NCBI GenBank assembly: GCA_015664885.1
Contig: DQPL01000028.1
Location: forward strand, 1-63,763
Source: Gemmatimonadota bacterium
Lineage (GTDB): Bacteria; Gemmatimonadota; Gemmatimonadetes; Longimicrobiales; Gaopeijiaceae
Direction: 5' to 3'
DNA length: 63,763 nucleotides
This document shows, in pieces, positions 16,006 to 24,539 of the stretch. The first letter of the stretch is position 1, and the number at the start of each line of letters is the position of its first letter. Position numbers and translations under genes: made by a program. The notes under the pieces were generated by a model. That model had not been told where the DNA came from. It saw only the letters and a program-made list of their open reading frames with translations, and did not search any database.

Positions 16006-17313
16006 ATGAAACCGATCGCTGTCGCGCTTCTGTTGTCGGCAACGCTGACCCCCCTTCCCTTGGGGGGTCAGTCGTTGTCGGAAGTCGAACGGCGGATCAC
16101 GAGCGAAGTCGACGCGAGCGCCGCCGAAGCCATCGACCTGCTCGAGCGGGCGGTGAACATCAACAGCGGCTCCATGAACTTCGACGGAGTGCGCGAGGTG
16201 GGCGTGCTCTTCCGCCAGGAGTTCGACGCTCTGGGGTTCGAGACGCAGTGGATCGACGGTACGTCGTGGGATCGCGCGGGTCACCTCATCGCTCGCCGAG
16301 ACGGAAGTGGGCCTCGGCTGCTGCTCATCGGTCACCTCGACACGGTGTTCGAGCCTAGCAGTCCGTTTCAGAGTTTCGATCGGGAGGGCGACCGGGCGCA
16401 GGGGCCCGGGGTCGTGGACATGAAGGGCGGTGACGTCGTCATCGTGCATGCGCTGAAGGCCCTAGCCGCCTCGGGCGAGCTCGACGACATCAGCATCACG
16501 ATCGTCATGACCGGCGATGAGGAGCGCAGCGGTCGGCCTCTCGACCTGGCTCGTGCCGCTCTCATCGAGGCGGCCGAAGAAGCGGACATCGTGCTCGCGT
16601 TCGAGAACGGAGACAGCAACCCGATGACGGCGGTGGTCGCGCGCCGCGGCTCGAGCGGATGGCGACTCGACGTCACCGGCGCGCCGGCACACTCCTCGCA
16701 GCTGTTCCAAGAGGAGGTCGGCGCGGGTGCGGCCTACGAGGCGTCTCGAATTCTGAGCGAATTCTATGATCGCCTGGCAGGTGAGCCGCTGCTGACCTTT
16801 AACCCCGGCGTCATGCTCGCGGGCACCGACGTGGACTACGACCCATCCGCTGCGGGCGGGTCCGCGTTCGGAAAGAGCAATGTCGTGGCGCAGACCGCGG
16901 TCGTCACCGGGGACCTCAGGACGATTACGCTGGAGCAGCTCGAGCGGGCGCGGGCCACCATGCGCTTCGTGGTTCTGGAGAGCCTGCCGCGAACGTCGGC
17001 TACCATCACCTTCGATGACGGATACCCCCCGCTCGCGCCCAGCGACGGCAACCTGCGCCTGCTCGCGATGTTCAGTCAGGTGAGCGAGGACCTGGGCTAC
17101 GGCGAGGTCACGGCGGTGGACCCACGCAACGCAGGCGCAGCGGACGTTTCCTTCACTGCCGGCTTCGTCGAGATCGCGATCGACGGACTCGGTCCCGGGG
17201 GCGGCAACGATCACACCGTGGACGAATGGATTGACCTGCCGACGCTCGCCATGCAGAGCAAGCGGGCCGCGGTCCTGATGCACCGCCTGGCGCGACGTCC
17301 AGGAGTCGAGTAA
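16006..17313 (+). CDS. Secreted M20 metallopeptidase (glutamate carboxypeptidase-like)
   Basis: 435 residues with a signal peptide (1-22). Dizinc site: LLLIGHLDTVFE (His, Asp), GPGVVDMKGGDVV (bridging Asp), MTGDEERSG (catalytic Glu and Glu), then Asp in ENGDSN. The lid/dimerisation domain begins RGSSGWRLDVTGAPAHSSQ, and the last ligand His is in GGGNDHTVDEW. It resembles CPG2-type carboxypeptidases and aminoacylase-like M20 enzymes; the substrate cannot be set from sequence. It lies 23 bases after the DinB gene on the same strand. Confidence 0.9.
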   Translation: MKPIAVALLLSATLTPLPLGGQSLSEVERRITSEVDASAAEAIDLLERAVNINSGSMNFDGVREVGVLFRQEFDALGFETQWIDGTSWDRAGHLIARRDGSGPRLLLIGHLDTVFEPSSPFQSFDREGDRAQGPGVVDMKGGDVVIVHALKALAASGELDDISITIVMTGDEERSGRPLDLARAALIEAAEEADIVLAFENGDSNPMTAVVARRGSSGWRLDVTGAPAHSSQLFQEEVGAGAAYEASRILSEFYDRLAGEPLLTFNPGVMLAGTDVDYDPSAAGGSAFGKSNVVAQTAVVTGDLRTITLEQLERARATMRFVVLESLPRTSATITFDDGYPPLAPSDGNLRLLAMFSQVSEDLGYGEVTAVDPRNAGAADVSFTAGFVEIAIDGLGPGGGNDHTVDEWIDLPTLAMQSKRAAVLMHRLARRPGVE

Positions 17314-17386
17314 GTCGCAGGAGGCCGCGAGCGTAGAGAAGGAGTACCTTGCCTCACCTGATTTCATCGACCAAGAAGCTGTCTTC

Positions 17387-17926
17387 ATGAAACGAAGCGC
17401 CCGACGGTTGCTCCTTTTCTCAGCGCGCGGCACGCGGCCGGCGGCCCTCGCCGCAACTCTGCTCGTGCTAGGCGGCTGCTATTCCTATACGCCCGTTCAG
17501 ACTCCCGCCCGCGGGAGCATAGCGCGTGTCACGATGCCCGCGCGCTCGGCCATCGAAGGCCTGCCCGGTACCAACGGCTCGACCGCGTCCGTGGAGGGTG
17601 AGATCCTGAGCGCCGGGGACACGATTGTCTTGGGGATGCGGTCGACACGGGAGTGGGGCCCAGACGTCGGCTCGATTCGCCTCGACACGGTGCGCATTCC
17701 CCGGCTGACACTGTCGATCATCGAGAGGAAGGAGCTCTCGATGCCCAAGAGCATCGCGGCGGCTGCGACCATCGTCGGGACGGTGGTAGCGGTCTCGCTG
17801 ATGTTGGACATCAGCGGTTCCAAGGACGGAGACACGCCGTTCGACGGGGACGACCTTCCGGAAGGAGCGGTGATTTCGTTTTCGATCAGTTCGGTGATCG
17901 CCAAGCTCCTTGGCGGGAGTCCTTAG
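17387..17926 (+). CDS. Predicted lipoprotein, envelope-associated
   Basis: 179 residues with a long basic N-terminus, a hydrophobic stretch and the lipobox LGGC (about residue 32), followed by YSYTPVQTP, a start common to a group of lipoproteins in this phylum. The middle part is beta-rich (GDTIVLGMRSTREWG, VRIPRLTLSIIER). A single hydrophobic segment lies near residues 121-137 (AAAATIVGTVVAVSLML). Function unknown. The ORF ends 22 bases before the next gene's start at 17949. Confidence 0.65.
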   Translation: MKRSARRLLLFSARGTRPAALAATLLVLGGCYSYTPVQTPARGSIARVTMPARSAIEGLPGTNGSTASVEGEILSAGDTIVLGMRSTREWGPDVGSIRLDTVRIPRLTLSIIERKELSMPKSIAAAATIVGTVVAVSLMLDISGSKDGDTPFDGDDLPEGAVISFSISSVIAKLLGGSP

Positions 17927-17948
17927 CCCGAACCACAAGAGGTCCCTG

Positions 17949-18215
17949 ATGCGTGCTCCACGACTGTTCGTGTCTCTCATGGTCCTGCTCGTGGCGTTCT
18001 CAGCAGGCGCCGTGTTCGGGTCCGTGTTCACGTCGTCTGCCCGCGCTGAGGTAGCACCTCAGGCTGCCCCGCCTGCGTACATGGTCGGGGTGTCGAGAGC
18101 CCTGGCATCCGATCCGGCCGCGATGGCCGCGTACCGCGACGGGGCAGTTCCCTTGGCTACGGCTGCCGGCTTCGAGGATCTGGCGAGCACCGCCTGGGCT
18201 GTGCTGCCCATGTAG
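17949..18215 (+). pseudogene. Secreted DUF1330-like protein cut at its 3' end
   Basis: An N-terminal signal anchor (VSLMVLLVAFSAGAVFG) is followed by PAYMVGVSRALASDPAAMAAYR and DGAVPLATAAGF, which matches the opening beta-alpha unit of DUF1330 (ferredoxin-like dimeric barrel). The usual remaining 50-60 residues are absent. From about 18176 the frame runs antisense through the 3' part of the converging kinase remnant, giving EDLASTAWAVLPM. Both genes are truncated at the same place, so a deletion fused them tail to tail. Confidence 0.55.
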
Positions 18216-18861
18216 GGCGGGTCCCCAGTCAGCATCTCGTAGAGCACTGCGCCGAGGGCGTATGTGTCGGTGGCCGGTCCCACGAATTGCTCGCCTGTCG
18301 CTTGCTCCGGACTCATGTAGAAGGGAGTCCCGAGGCTCAGACCGGTCTCCGTCATGCGGCCTCCACCAGCCGCACCGACAGCCAGTGCGATCCCAAAGTC
18401 TGCAATCAGCGGCCGCCCCTCATGCATCAAGATGTTGGCGGGCTTGATATCCCTGTGGATGACGTCGTGGCGATGGGCGTAATCCAGCGCTTCGGTCAGA
18501 TCAGTCGTGATTTTCACCGCCTCGTCCACCGGGAGTTGATGCTCCCGATCGAGCCTTTCTCTGAGGCTCTCCCCCTCCACGAAGGGCATCACATAGAAGA
18601 CGAAGGAGTCTGCCTCGCCGGAATCGAAGAGCGGCAGGATGTGCGGATGCTGGAGGTTGGCAGTCGTCTTGATCTCGGCCAGGAAGCGCTCGGCACCAAC
18701 CACGGCTGCCAGCTCCGGCTTGAGGACCTTGAGCGCGACCTTGCGTCGTGCTTGATGTCGTGGGCCAGGTAGACCGTCGCCATCCCGCCCTCGCCGAACT
18801 CGGACTCGATGCGGTAGCGCCCCTCTAGGACTGAGTTCAGGCGGGTGATGGCTTCGCTCAT
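18180..18861 (-). pseudogene. Ser/Thr protein kinase, frameshifted and truncated
   Basis: Frame 1 (18861 to about 18745) has the kinase start, LEGRYRIESEFGEGGMATVYLAHD. The frame is lost after HDIKHD near 18745, where one base appears missing, and frame 2 continues with ALKVLKPELA, FYVMPFVEG, HRDIKPANILM, DFGIA, SPEQATG and TDTYALGAVLYEMLTG. Similarity ends at STAQAVLAR (about 18180) before the last C-lobe helices, and the transmembrane and C-terminal sensor parts are missing. All catalytic motifs survive, so decay is recent. Its 5' leader is duplicated at 62012-62105. Confidence 0.85.
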
Positions 18862-18922
18862 GCGCTCAAGATGCGGTGCAGGTCAGCAATCCGCGAGTAC
18901 GTGCTTTTGCCACCGCGCCCTG

Positions 18923-19903
18923 TCACGCTTGCTCCGCCAAGCGCGCCGCGTGCTCGACCATCTTCGCGATCTGAATGTCCTGAATCGCCACTCCGGTCAG
19001 GTCCGCCACGGTGATCTGGTCGTCGCTGGTTCGGCCGACCCCCGGGTCCTTGATGACATTGCCCAATTCGAGAATGAAGCCCTCTTCGATGTGGTTTCCC
19101 TGCACCGCATGGAAGCACTCACCGTGATCGACACACTGTGAAACGCTGTCCGCGATGACCCGATCGGCCTTGGCCAGGACTCCGGCCTCGAGCTCCTGTT
19201 TGCCGTGGTCATCGGAGCCCATGGCGGTGATGTGCGTGCCCGGCTGGACCTGATCGGCACGAATCAAGGGCTCGCGGGCTGAGGTGGTGGTCACGATGAC
19301 GTTGCACTGGCCAACCAGTTCATCGAGGTCCGTGGCGACTTCGAGGTCCAATCCCCAGGACTGGATGACTTCTCTCTCTCGGAGGTCGGCAACCATGCGC
19401 CGAGCCTTATCGGCGTCTCTGCCCCATATGAGGCACCTCTGACAGTCGACCACATCCCTCAGCATCTCGAGCTGCATCCTTGCCTGTACGCCGGTGCCCA
19501 CGATCCCGATGCGGTGGACGGCGCTCGCAGCCAGATGCTTGGCGGCCACTGCCCCGGCTGCCGCGGTGCGCATATCGGTGAGCCAACACTCGTCCAGGAG
19601 AATCAGCTCGAGATGTCCGGTCTTTTGACTGAACAGCAGCAGCAGCCCGTCGCTGACCGGTAGGTCCAGAGCGGGATTTTCGTAGAACCCGGACGCCATC
19701 TTCAGAACGTAGAAGTGGTCATCGGTCACGAAGCCGTACTTGATGTGCACATCACCTGGAGGCTGCTCGAAGTGCAAGAAACCCACGGGCGGAACGACGA
19801 CCCGGCCTTCGCTATAGAGAACGAAGCCGGTTTCGATCTCTCGGATGAGCCGGCGGGAGTCGATCAGCCGCTTGATCTCATCGAGTTTGAGGACCTTGGT
19901 CAT
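18923..19903 (-). CDS. Ornithine cyclodeaminase / mu-crystallin family enzyme
   Basis: 326 residues. The substrate half carries HIKYGFVTDDHFYVLKMASG and ECWLTDMRTAAAGAVAAKHL; the Rossmann half has GIVGTGVQARMQLEMLR, VTTTSAREPLIRADQV and HITAMGSDDHGKQEL. Family members are NAD(P)-dependent imine reductases, amino-acid dehydrogenases or ornithine cyclodeaminases. Residue patterns here do not single out one. Its ATG overlaps the TGA of the upstream propeller-protein gene (ATGA), so the pair is translationally coupled. No signal peptide, so cytoplasmic. Confidence 0.85.
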   Translation of the reverse strand: MTKVLKLDEIKRLIDSRRLIREIETGFVLYSEGRVVVPPVGFLHFEQPPGDVHIKYGFVTDDHFYVLKMASGFYENPALDLPVSDGLLLLFSQKTGHLELILLDECWLTDMRTAAAGAVAAKHLAASAVHRIGIVGTGVQARMQLEMLRDVVDCQRCLIWGRDADKARRMVADLREREVIQSWGLDLEVATDLDELVGQCNVIVTTTSAREPLIRADQVQPGTHITAMGSDDHGKQELEAGVLAKADRVIADSVSQCVDHGECFHAVQGNHIEEGFILELGNVIKDPGVGRTSDDQITVADLTGVAIQDIQIAKMVEHAARLAEQA

Positions 19904-22900
19904 TGTCGCCCGCGTCTGCGCGGCACCTCGAGCACGGCACCCGGGTCGGGACGAATTCCTTCAGCGTCCAGTGAAGCGTTGAAATCGGGCATCCGGTCCG
20001 TAATCATCGCGTTGAGTCTCTCGATGAGCTCGGGAGCGGAGTCCCAAGCGGCGTCGACCTGCCAGAGTTGATCCTCCGTGGGCAGTGTGGACGACTGCTG
20101 TATGGCGCCGCCGATGCCGGCGTTTCGGCGGACCTCCGTCAACGTCGTCGAGATCTCGCTCAGCTCCTCCTGAAGCGCGGAAAGCTCCTCCGTGATGGAC
20201 TCGGGCGCCCCCTCGTGGTCTTCAAGAAGATGCTCAGCCTCTAAGAGTTGTTCGCCCAGCCGGTCGACGGCCTGACTTGCGTCGTACAGGGGCTTGGCCA
20301 AATCCCGAAGGCTCATCAACGCGTTCTGGCGAGCCATGCGATCGGCACGCGACATCGGGCGTCTCGGGTCGGCCTCGATCTCGACGCTGGACGTAAAGGT
20401 CTCGTGCCCGATCTGCATGCTGATCGTATACGTGCCCGGAAGGGCGATCGGGCCCTGCGGCACTCCCCCACCCCGGCCGCCGCCACCACCGCCTCCACGA
20501 CCTCCGCCGCCCCCTGGCTCCGGCTCGTACGGACGATCGTATCGCCAGTTCCACAACACCTCGTTGATCCCGGATCGCGCGGGAGCTGCGAGCGTGCGCA
20601 CGTGGCTCCCGGTGGCGTCGCTGATCGTCAGGTCGATGCTGTCTGCCTCGGCTGCCTCAGCGAGGTAATACCGGATCCGCGTGGCGCGCGGCGGATTCGC
20701 CGCAGAGTACGTCGCCCCATAAAAGGGCCAATCCCCGCGCTGCGCCCACATCACGGTCTTGCGGGCGGGAAAAACATGACCGGCCTCAGCCATCATGGTC
20801 GTGGAGAGCTGCTCGAGCGGCGTAAGGTCGGCCATGATCCACACGCTGCGTCCGTGCGTTCCGACAATGAGATCGTTCTCGCGCGGATGGATGGCGATGT
20901 CGTCGACCGGCACGACGGGGAGGTTGTTCTTGAGCGCAGTCCAGCTCTCGCCACGATCGATCGAAACCTGGACGCCTACCTCGTTGCCGATGAAGAGTAG
21001 GTTCTCGGCGCGGTGATGCTCGGTGATGACGTTGACGGACCAGCCGTCAGGCAGGCCGCCTGCGATGGACTCCCAATGCTTGCCGTAGTCCTCACTCACA
21101 TAGGCATAGGCAGCGAAGTCACTGTTGCGGTGCCCATCGAACGTCGCATACACGCGACCGGGGGCGTGCGCCGAGGGCGTCAGTCGACTCACGTAAGTGC
21201 GATCGGGTAGCCCTGGAATCTTGTCGACGACGTTTTCCCAGCTGTGACCCCCGTCCATTGTGACCTGCACATTTCCGTCGTCCGTGCCGACCCAGATCAC
21301 ATCAGGAGTGAATCGCGACTCCGCCACCGTGGTGATGTTGCCGTAGTTGGACGTGCCGTCGTGGATGGACATCATGCGCTGATCGCCCGGCACGTCCATG
21401 ATCGCGAGCTCGTCCCGGTCGATGTTCTTGGTGAGGTCTTTGCCTCCCACCTCTTGCCAGCTCATACCACGGTCGCGGGATCGCATGAGGTAGTTCGACG
21501 CGAGGTAGATGGTGGCGGGGTCGTGCCGCGAGATGAGCAACGGAGCGTTCCAGTTGAATCGATAGACCTTGGCGGTGTCTCCGTTCTCGCGGGGCCCGGT
21601 GATCGGGCGCATAGGCGTCTTCTCTCCGGTGACCAGGTCGTAGCGGTTCATGTTTCCGCCCTGGGACTCGGAGAAGACAATGGTGGAGTCCGTCGGGTCC
21701 ACCACCGTCCAGAAACCATCGCCATACGCGGTTTCGTACCAGTCCTGATGGCGGATGCCGTGGAATTCCCGCGTGTTCGAGGGGCCGCACCACGGATTGT
21801 TGTCCTGGAGTCCACCGCACACGTAGTACGGATCGCGCATGTCGAAGCTGACGGTGTAGAACTGCCCCAGCGCGATGTTGTCGAACATGCGCCAATACGC
21901 GGCTCCGTCCCAAGACGCGGAGACCCCTCCATCGCTTCCGATGATGAGGTGGTCGGGGTCGTTGGGGTCGATCCACAGCGCGTGGTGGTCGACGTGGATC
22001 TGCTCGGCTCCGTCGCTGCGGAAGGTCCGGCCCCCATCGTCCGATATCATGAGGCTGCCTCCCAGAACGTAGATGCGGTCCGCGTTGCTCGGGTCGATGC
22101 GCACCTGGGAGTAGTACATCGGTCGCGGGTTGGTATCCGACATCTTTTCCCACGACGTTCCGCGATCTACGGAACGGAAGATGCCTCCGCGGCTCTCGCC
22201 GCCGCCGCCACGACCACCGCCGCCGCCACGCCCCGGACGCCGTGCGTCGGCTTCGACGAGCGCATAGACCACTGACCCATTTTGGCGGAAGACGTCGATG
22301 CCGATGCGGCCCTTGTCGCCCTCCGGGAGTCCATCGGTCAGCTCGGTCCAACTCTCCCCGCCATCGACCGTACGATACAGACCACTGCCGGGACCTCCCC
22401 CGTTGAATCCCCATCCCGTGCGCTGCCGCTGATACATCGCAGCGAACAGCGTGTTGGCATCACCTGGGTCGAGCGCGAGGTCGATGGCGCCCGTACGGTC
22501 GTCGATGTACAGGACCAAATTCCACGACTGTCCACCGTCGCTCGTCTTGTAGACACCGCGTTCGGGGTTCGGCCCCCAGAGATCGCCGACGGCCGCGACG
22601 TAAACGATGTCGGGATCGCGGGGGTGGATGACGATGCGCCCAATGTGCCTCGTGCGCTCGAGGCCCATGTGGGTCCAGGTGTTGCCGGCATCCGTGGACT
22701 TGTACACGCCGTTGCCCCACGGGGAGGACTGCCGATTCTGCGGCTCACCCGTTCCGACCCAAATCAAGTTCGGGTTGGCCTGATGGACCGTGACATCGCC
22801 GATCGAGCTCGTCGATTGCTCGTCGAAGAGCGGGGTCCACGACGTGCCGTGGTTCTCCGTCTTCCAGACCCCGCCGGTGGCGGTCCCGAGATAAAAGATC

Positions 22901-23079
22901 TGGGGCCTCGACTCGACGACGGCCAAGTCGGCGATCCTCCCGCCCATGAGCGCCGGGCCGATCTCGCGGTACTCGAGGTGCGAGAGCGTCTTGGCCAGAT
23001 CCGGCGACTGTGCCTGCAGTGCGGAAACGGAAATCAGTGCGAGCGTGCCGGTAAGCTTCAGGCGGCTTATGGACCTCAT
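19900..23079 (-). CDS. Large secreted BNR/Asp-box propeller protein (VPS10/sortilin-like)
   Basis: 1059 residues with a signal peptide (1-22, SVSALQAQS). At least eight Asp-box repeats are visible in order: STDAGNTW, TSDGGQSW, TVDGGESW, SVDRGTSW, SRDRGMSW, TMDGGHSW, SEDYGKHW and SIDRGESW, building one or two beta propellers. Two Gly/Arg-rich linkers occur, one between propeller blades (RGGGGESRGG region) and one near residue 880 (GGGGRGGGGGGG). The C-terminal 180 residues are helical and beta (QNALMSLRDLAKPLYDASQ). Homologues are labelled glycosyl hydrolase or sortilin but no activity is proven. Start chosen at 23079 (MRSISRLK); the frame extends upstream without a signal. Confidence 0.85.
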   Translation of the reverse strand: MRSISRLKLTGTLALISVSALQAQSPDLAKTLSHLEYREIGPALMGGRIADLAVVESRPQIFYLGTATGGVWKTENHGTSWTPLFDEQSTSSIGDVTVHQANPNLIWVGTGEPQNRQSSPWGNGVYKSTDAGNTWTHMGLERTRHIGRIVIHPRDPDIVYVAAVGDLWGPNPERGVYKTSDGGQSWNLVLYIDDRTGAIDLALDPGDANTLFAAMYQRQRTGWGFNGGGPGSGLYRTVDGGESWTELTDGLPEGDKGRIGIDVFRQNGSVVYALVEADARRPGRGGGGGRGGGGESRGGIFRSVDRGTSWEKMSDTNPRPMYYSQVRIDPSNADRIYVLGGSLMISDDGGRTFRSDGAEQIHVDHHALWIDPNDPDHLIIGSDGGVSASWDGAAYWRMFDNIALGQFYTVSFDMRDPYYVCGGLQDNNPWCGPSNTREFHGIRHQDWYETAYGDGFWTVVDPTDSTIVFSESQGGNMNRYDLVTGEKTPMRPITGPRENGDTAKVYRFNWNAPLLISRHDPATIYLASNYLMRSRDRGMSWQEVGGKDLTKNIDRDELAIMDVPGDQRMMSIHDGTSNYGNITTVAESRFTPDVIWVGTDDGNVQVTMDGGHSWENVVDKIPGLPDRTYVSRLTPSAHAPGRVYATFDGHRNSDFAAYAYVSEDYGKHWESIAGGLPDGWSVNVITEHHRAENLLFIGNEVGVQVSIDRGESWTALKNNLPVVPVDDIAIHPRENDLIVGTHGRSVWIMADLTPLEQLSTTMMAEAGHVFPARKTVMWAQRGDWPFYGATYSAANPPRATRIRYYLAEAAEADSIDLTISDATGSHVRTLAAPARSGINEVLWNWRYDRPYEPEPGGGGGRGGGGGGGRGGGVPQGPIALPGTYTISMQIGHETFTSSVEIEADPRRPMSRADRMARQNALMSLRDLAKPLYDASQAVDRLGEQLLEAEHLLEDHEGAPESITEELSALQEELSEISTTLTEVRRNAGIGGAIQQSSTLPTEDQLWQVDAAWDSAPELIERLNAMITDRMPDFNASLDAEGIRPDPGAVLEVPRRRGRQ

Positions 23080-23254
23080 GGCGTATCTCTCGAGAAGGGC
23101 CTTCGGGCGTGCTAGGGACTCGGATCGGTATTCTGCACCGGTTGAGGTGACACGCAAGGCGGCCGCGAAGATGAATTGACATGCTCGGGAGCGGCGGGTA
23201 CGCTCGGGACGAATCGACCTGGCAAAGCGAGAGGTCACAGGGAGCGCGTGAGCT
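23080..23254. promoter_or_regulatory. Divergent intergenic region
   Basis: This 175-base stretch separates the propeller-protein gene (minus) and the small membrane-anchored protein gene (plus). It must hold both promoters, but I could not identify reliable -35/-10 elements or an operator. Confidence 0.3.
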
Positions 23255-23797
23255 ATGAAGATCGTCAAGACACTACTAGCGGTACTTGGAGGCCTGATCC
23301 TGATCCCGATTGTCGCGTTTGCCACTCTGACGATTTCAGCGCGTGCTTCCGACGGACCGGCCGGGGTGTTCGTTGGTGGGGCGCTCGTCGAGGGTGAATT
23401 GGTGACCGGCTCGGAGCCCGATTGGAGTTTCGTGCACAATATCGGAACCATCGAACTACAGCTGCTCGACCCTGACCGGTCCCGATTGATTTTCGTGCTC
23501 GACTACGAAGGCAAGGCCTACATCGTGTCCGGGTACATGAGCAACCGCATCGGGCGCATTTGGAAAAAGTGGCCGCTCAAAGCGGAGGAAGACGGCCGGG
23601 CGGTCGTGCGCATCGACGGCAAGAGGTATGAGCGTACTCTGGTGCGCATCCAGACCGGTGCGGTCGTGGACGGCGTGATGGCAGAGCTCGGCCGGAAGTA
23701 CGGAGGGGGCGCAACGCGGGCTGCGATCGAAGCAGGGTCGATTTGGCTGTTCGAGCTGGCCCCGCGCGGCGCAGGCATGACCGGAGCCGCCCCATGA
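23255..23797 (+). CDS. Membrane-anchored hypothetical protein
   Basis: 180 residues with one N-terminal helix (5-28). The outside part is a beta-rich domain: SFVHNIGTIELQLLDPDRSRL, FVLDYEGKAYIVSGY, RIGRIWKKWPLKAEEDGRAV and RYERTLVRIQTG, a pattern that recalls split-barrel flavin-binding folds (pyridoxamine-oxidase-like), although that link is an inference. First of three short plus-strand genes; its TGA overlaps the next ATG (ATGA). Confidence 0.55.
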   Translation: MKIVKTLLAVLGGLILIPIVAFATLTISARASDGPAGVFVGGALVEGELVTGSEPDWSFVHNIGTIELQLLDPDRSRLIFVLDYEGKAYIVSGYMSNRIGRIWKKWPLKAEEDGRAVVRIDGKRYERTLVRIQTGAVVDGVMAELGRKYGGGATRAAIEAGSIWLFELAPRGAGMTGAAP

Positions 23798-23925
23798 AGC
23801 GCCTACTGTTGATATACGGTTGTGTAGCGCTCTGCACCGTACTTTGCGTGCTGTTCATCCCCGGCCTTTCGGAGTACCTCTCCGGACGGGTGTTGGGGTG
23901 GGTCGCCGGCGCAGCCTCGTCCTAA
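23794..23925 (+). CDS. 43-residue single-pass membrane protein
   Basis: MKRLLLIYGCVALCTVLCVLF begins a single hydrophobic helix followed by a short tail (LSGRVLGWVAGAASS). Translational coupling to the upstream gene through an ATGA overlap makes it likely to be real despite its size. It is followed 11 bases later by the DUF3237 gene. No family recognised; it may be a partner of the upstream membrane-anchored protein. Confidence 0.5.
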   Translation: MKRLLLIYGCVALCTVLCVLFIPGLSEYLSGRVLGWVAGAASS

Positions 23926-23936
23926 GGAGTTCGACA

Positions 23937-24413
23937 ATGAAATTGACAAAGATCAGCGCGATGGCTCTGGCTGCATTGATGGGAGTTGGCGAAATGGCAT
24001 CTGCCCAGACACCCGCTAGCCCGCTCGAGTCGGAGTTTCTCTTCGAGGTGGTACTAGACGTCGATGCCCAACTCGATGCCGGCCACACGAGTATTGCGCC
24101 CGTCACCGGCGGCACGTTTAGCGGACCGAACATCAAAGGAACCGTACATGCCGGGGGCGCCGACTGGATTACCCAGGTATCAGGACACACAAGCCTCGAC
24201 GTGCGCATCACCCTGGAGACCGATGATGGGGCGATCATCTTCATGTCCTACACCGGCGTCGTCAGTCGAGGAGACACCGGGCTGTACTGGAGAGTACGGC
24301 CCATTTTCCAGACCGCGTCCGAAAAATACGACTGGCTCAACCACGTGGTGTGCGTCGGCAAGAACAAGCAGGTACCAGGCAAGGTCGCTTACGATATTTT
24401 CGGGATCCTGTAG
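23937..24413 (+). CDS. Secreted DUF3237 protein
   Basis: 158 residues with a signal peptide (1-23, MASAQT). The mature part matches the DUF3237 single-domain beta barrel: EFLFEVVLDVDAQLDAG, APVTGGTFSGPNIKGTVHAGGADW, TLETDDGAIIFMSYTGV, LYWRVRPIFQTASEKYDWLN and VCVGKNKQVPGKVAYDIFGI. Function of the family is not established. AAGGAG precedes the ATG by 7 bases. Last of the three-gene plus-strand set. Confidence 0.8.
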   Translation: MKLTKISAMALAALMGVGEMASAQTPASPLESEFLFEVVLDVDAQLDAGHTSIAPVTGGTFSGPNIKGTVHAGGADWITQVSGHTSLDVRITLETDDGAIIFMSYTGVVSRGDTGLYWRVRPIFQTASEKYDWLNHVVCVGKNKQVPGKVAYDIFGIL

Positions 24414-24539
24414 AGGCTACCCGCAGAGGCTACGGGGCCGCCAACCTGGCCGTGCCACGGGGTGCGGTTCGCTGCGCCTGCGCTGAAGAGGCGCACATGG
24501 CCAGAGTCATCAGAATGCAAAGCCGCGGTGCTGTTGTGC

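Noticed and set aside
16462-17433. Minus-strand frame of 323 codons across the M20 peptidase
   Set aside because: Arginine/proline-rich antisense translation; the plus-strand peptidase has all metal ligands.
21244-22275. Plus-strand frame of 343 codons across the propeller gene
   Set aside because: Antisense of eight Asp-box repeats; no ribosome site or family match.
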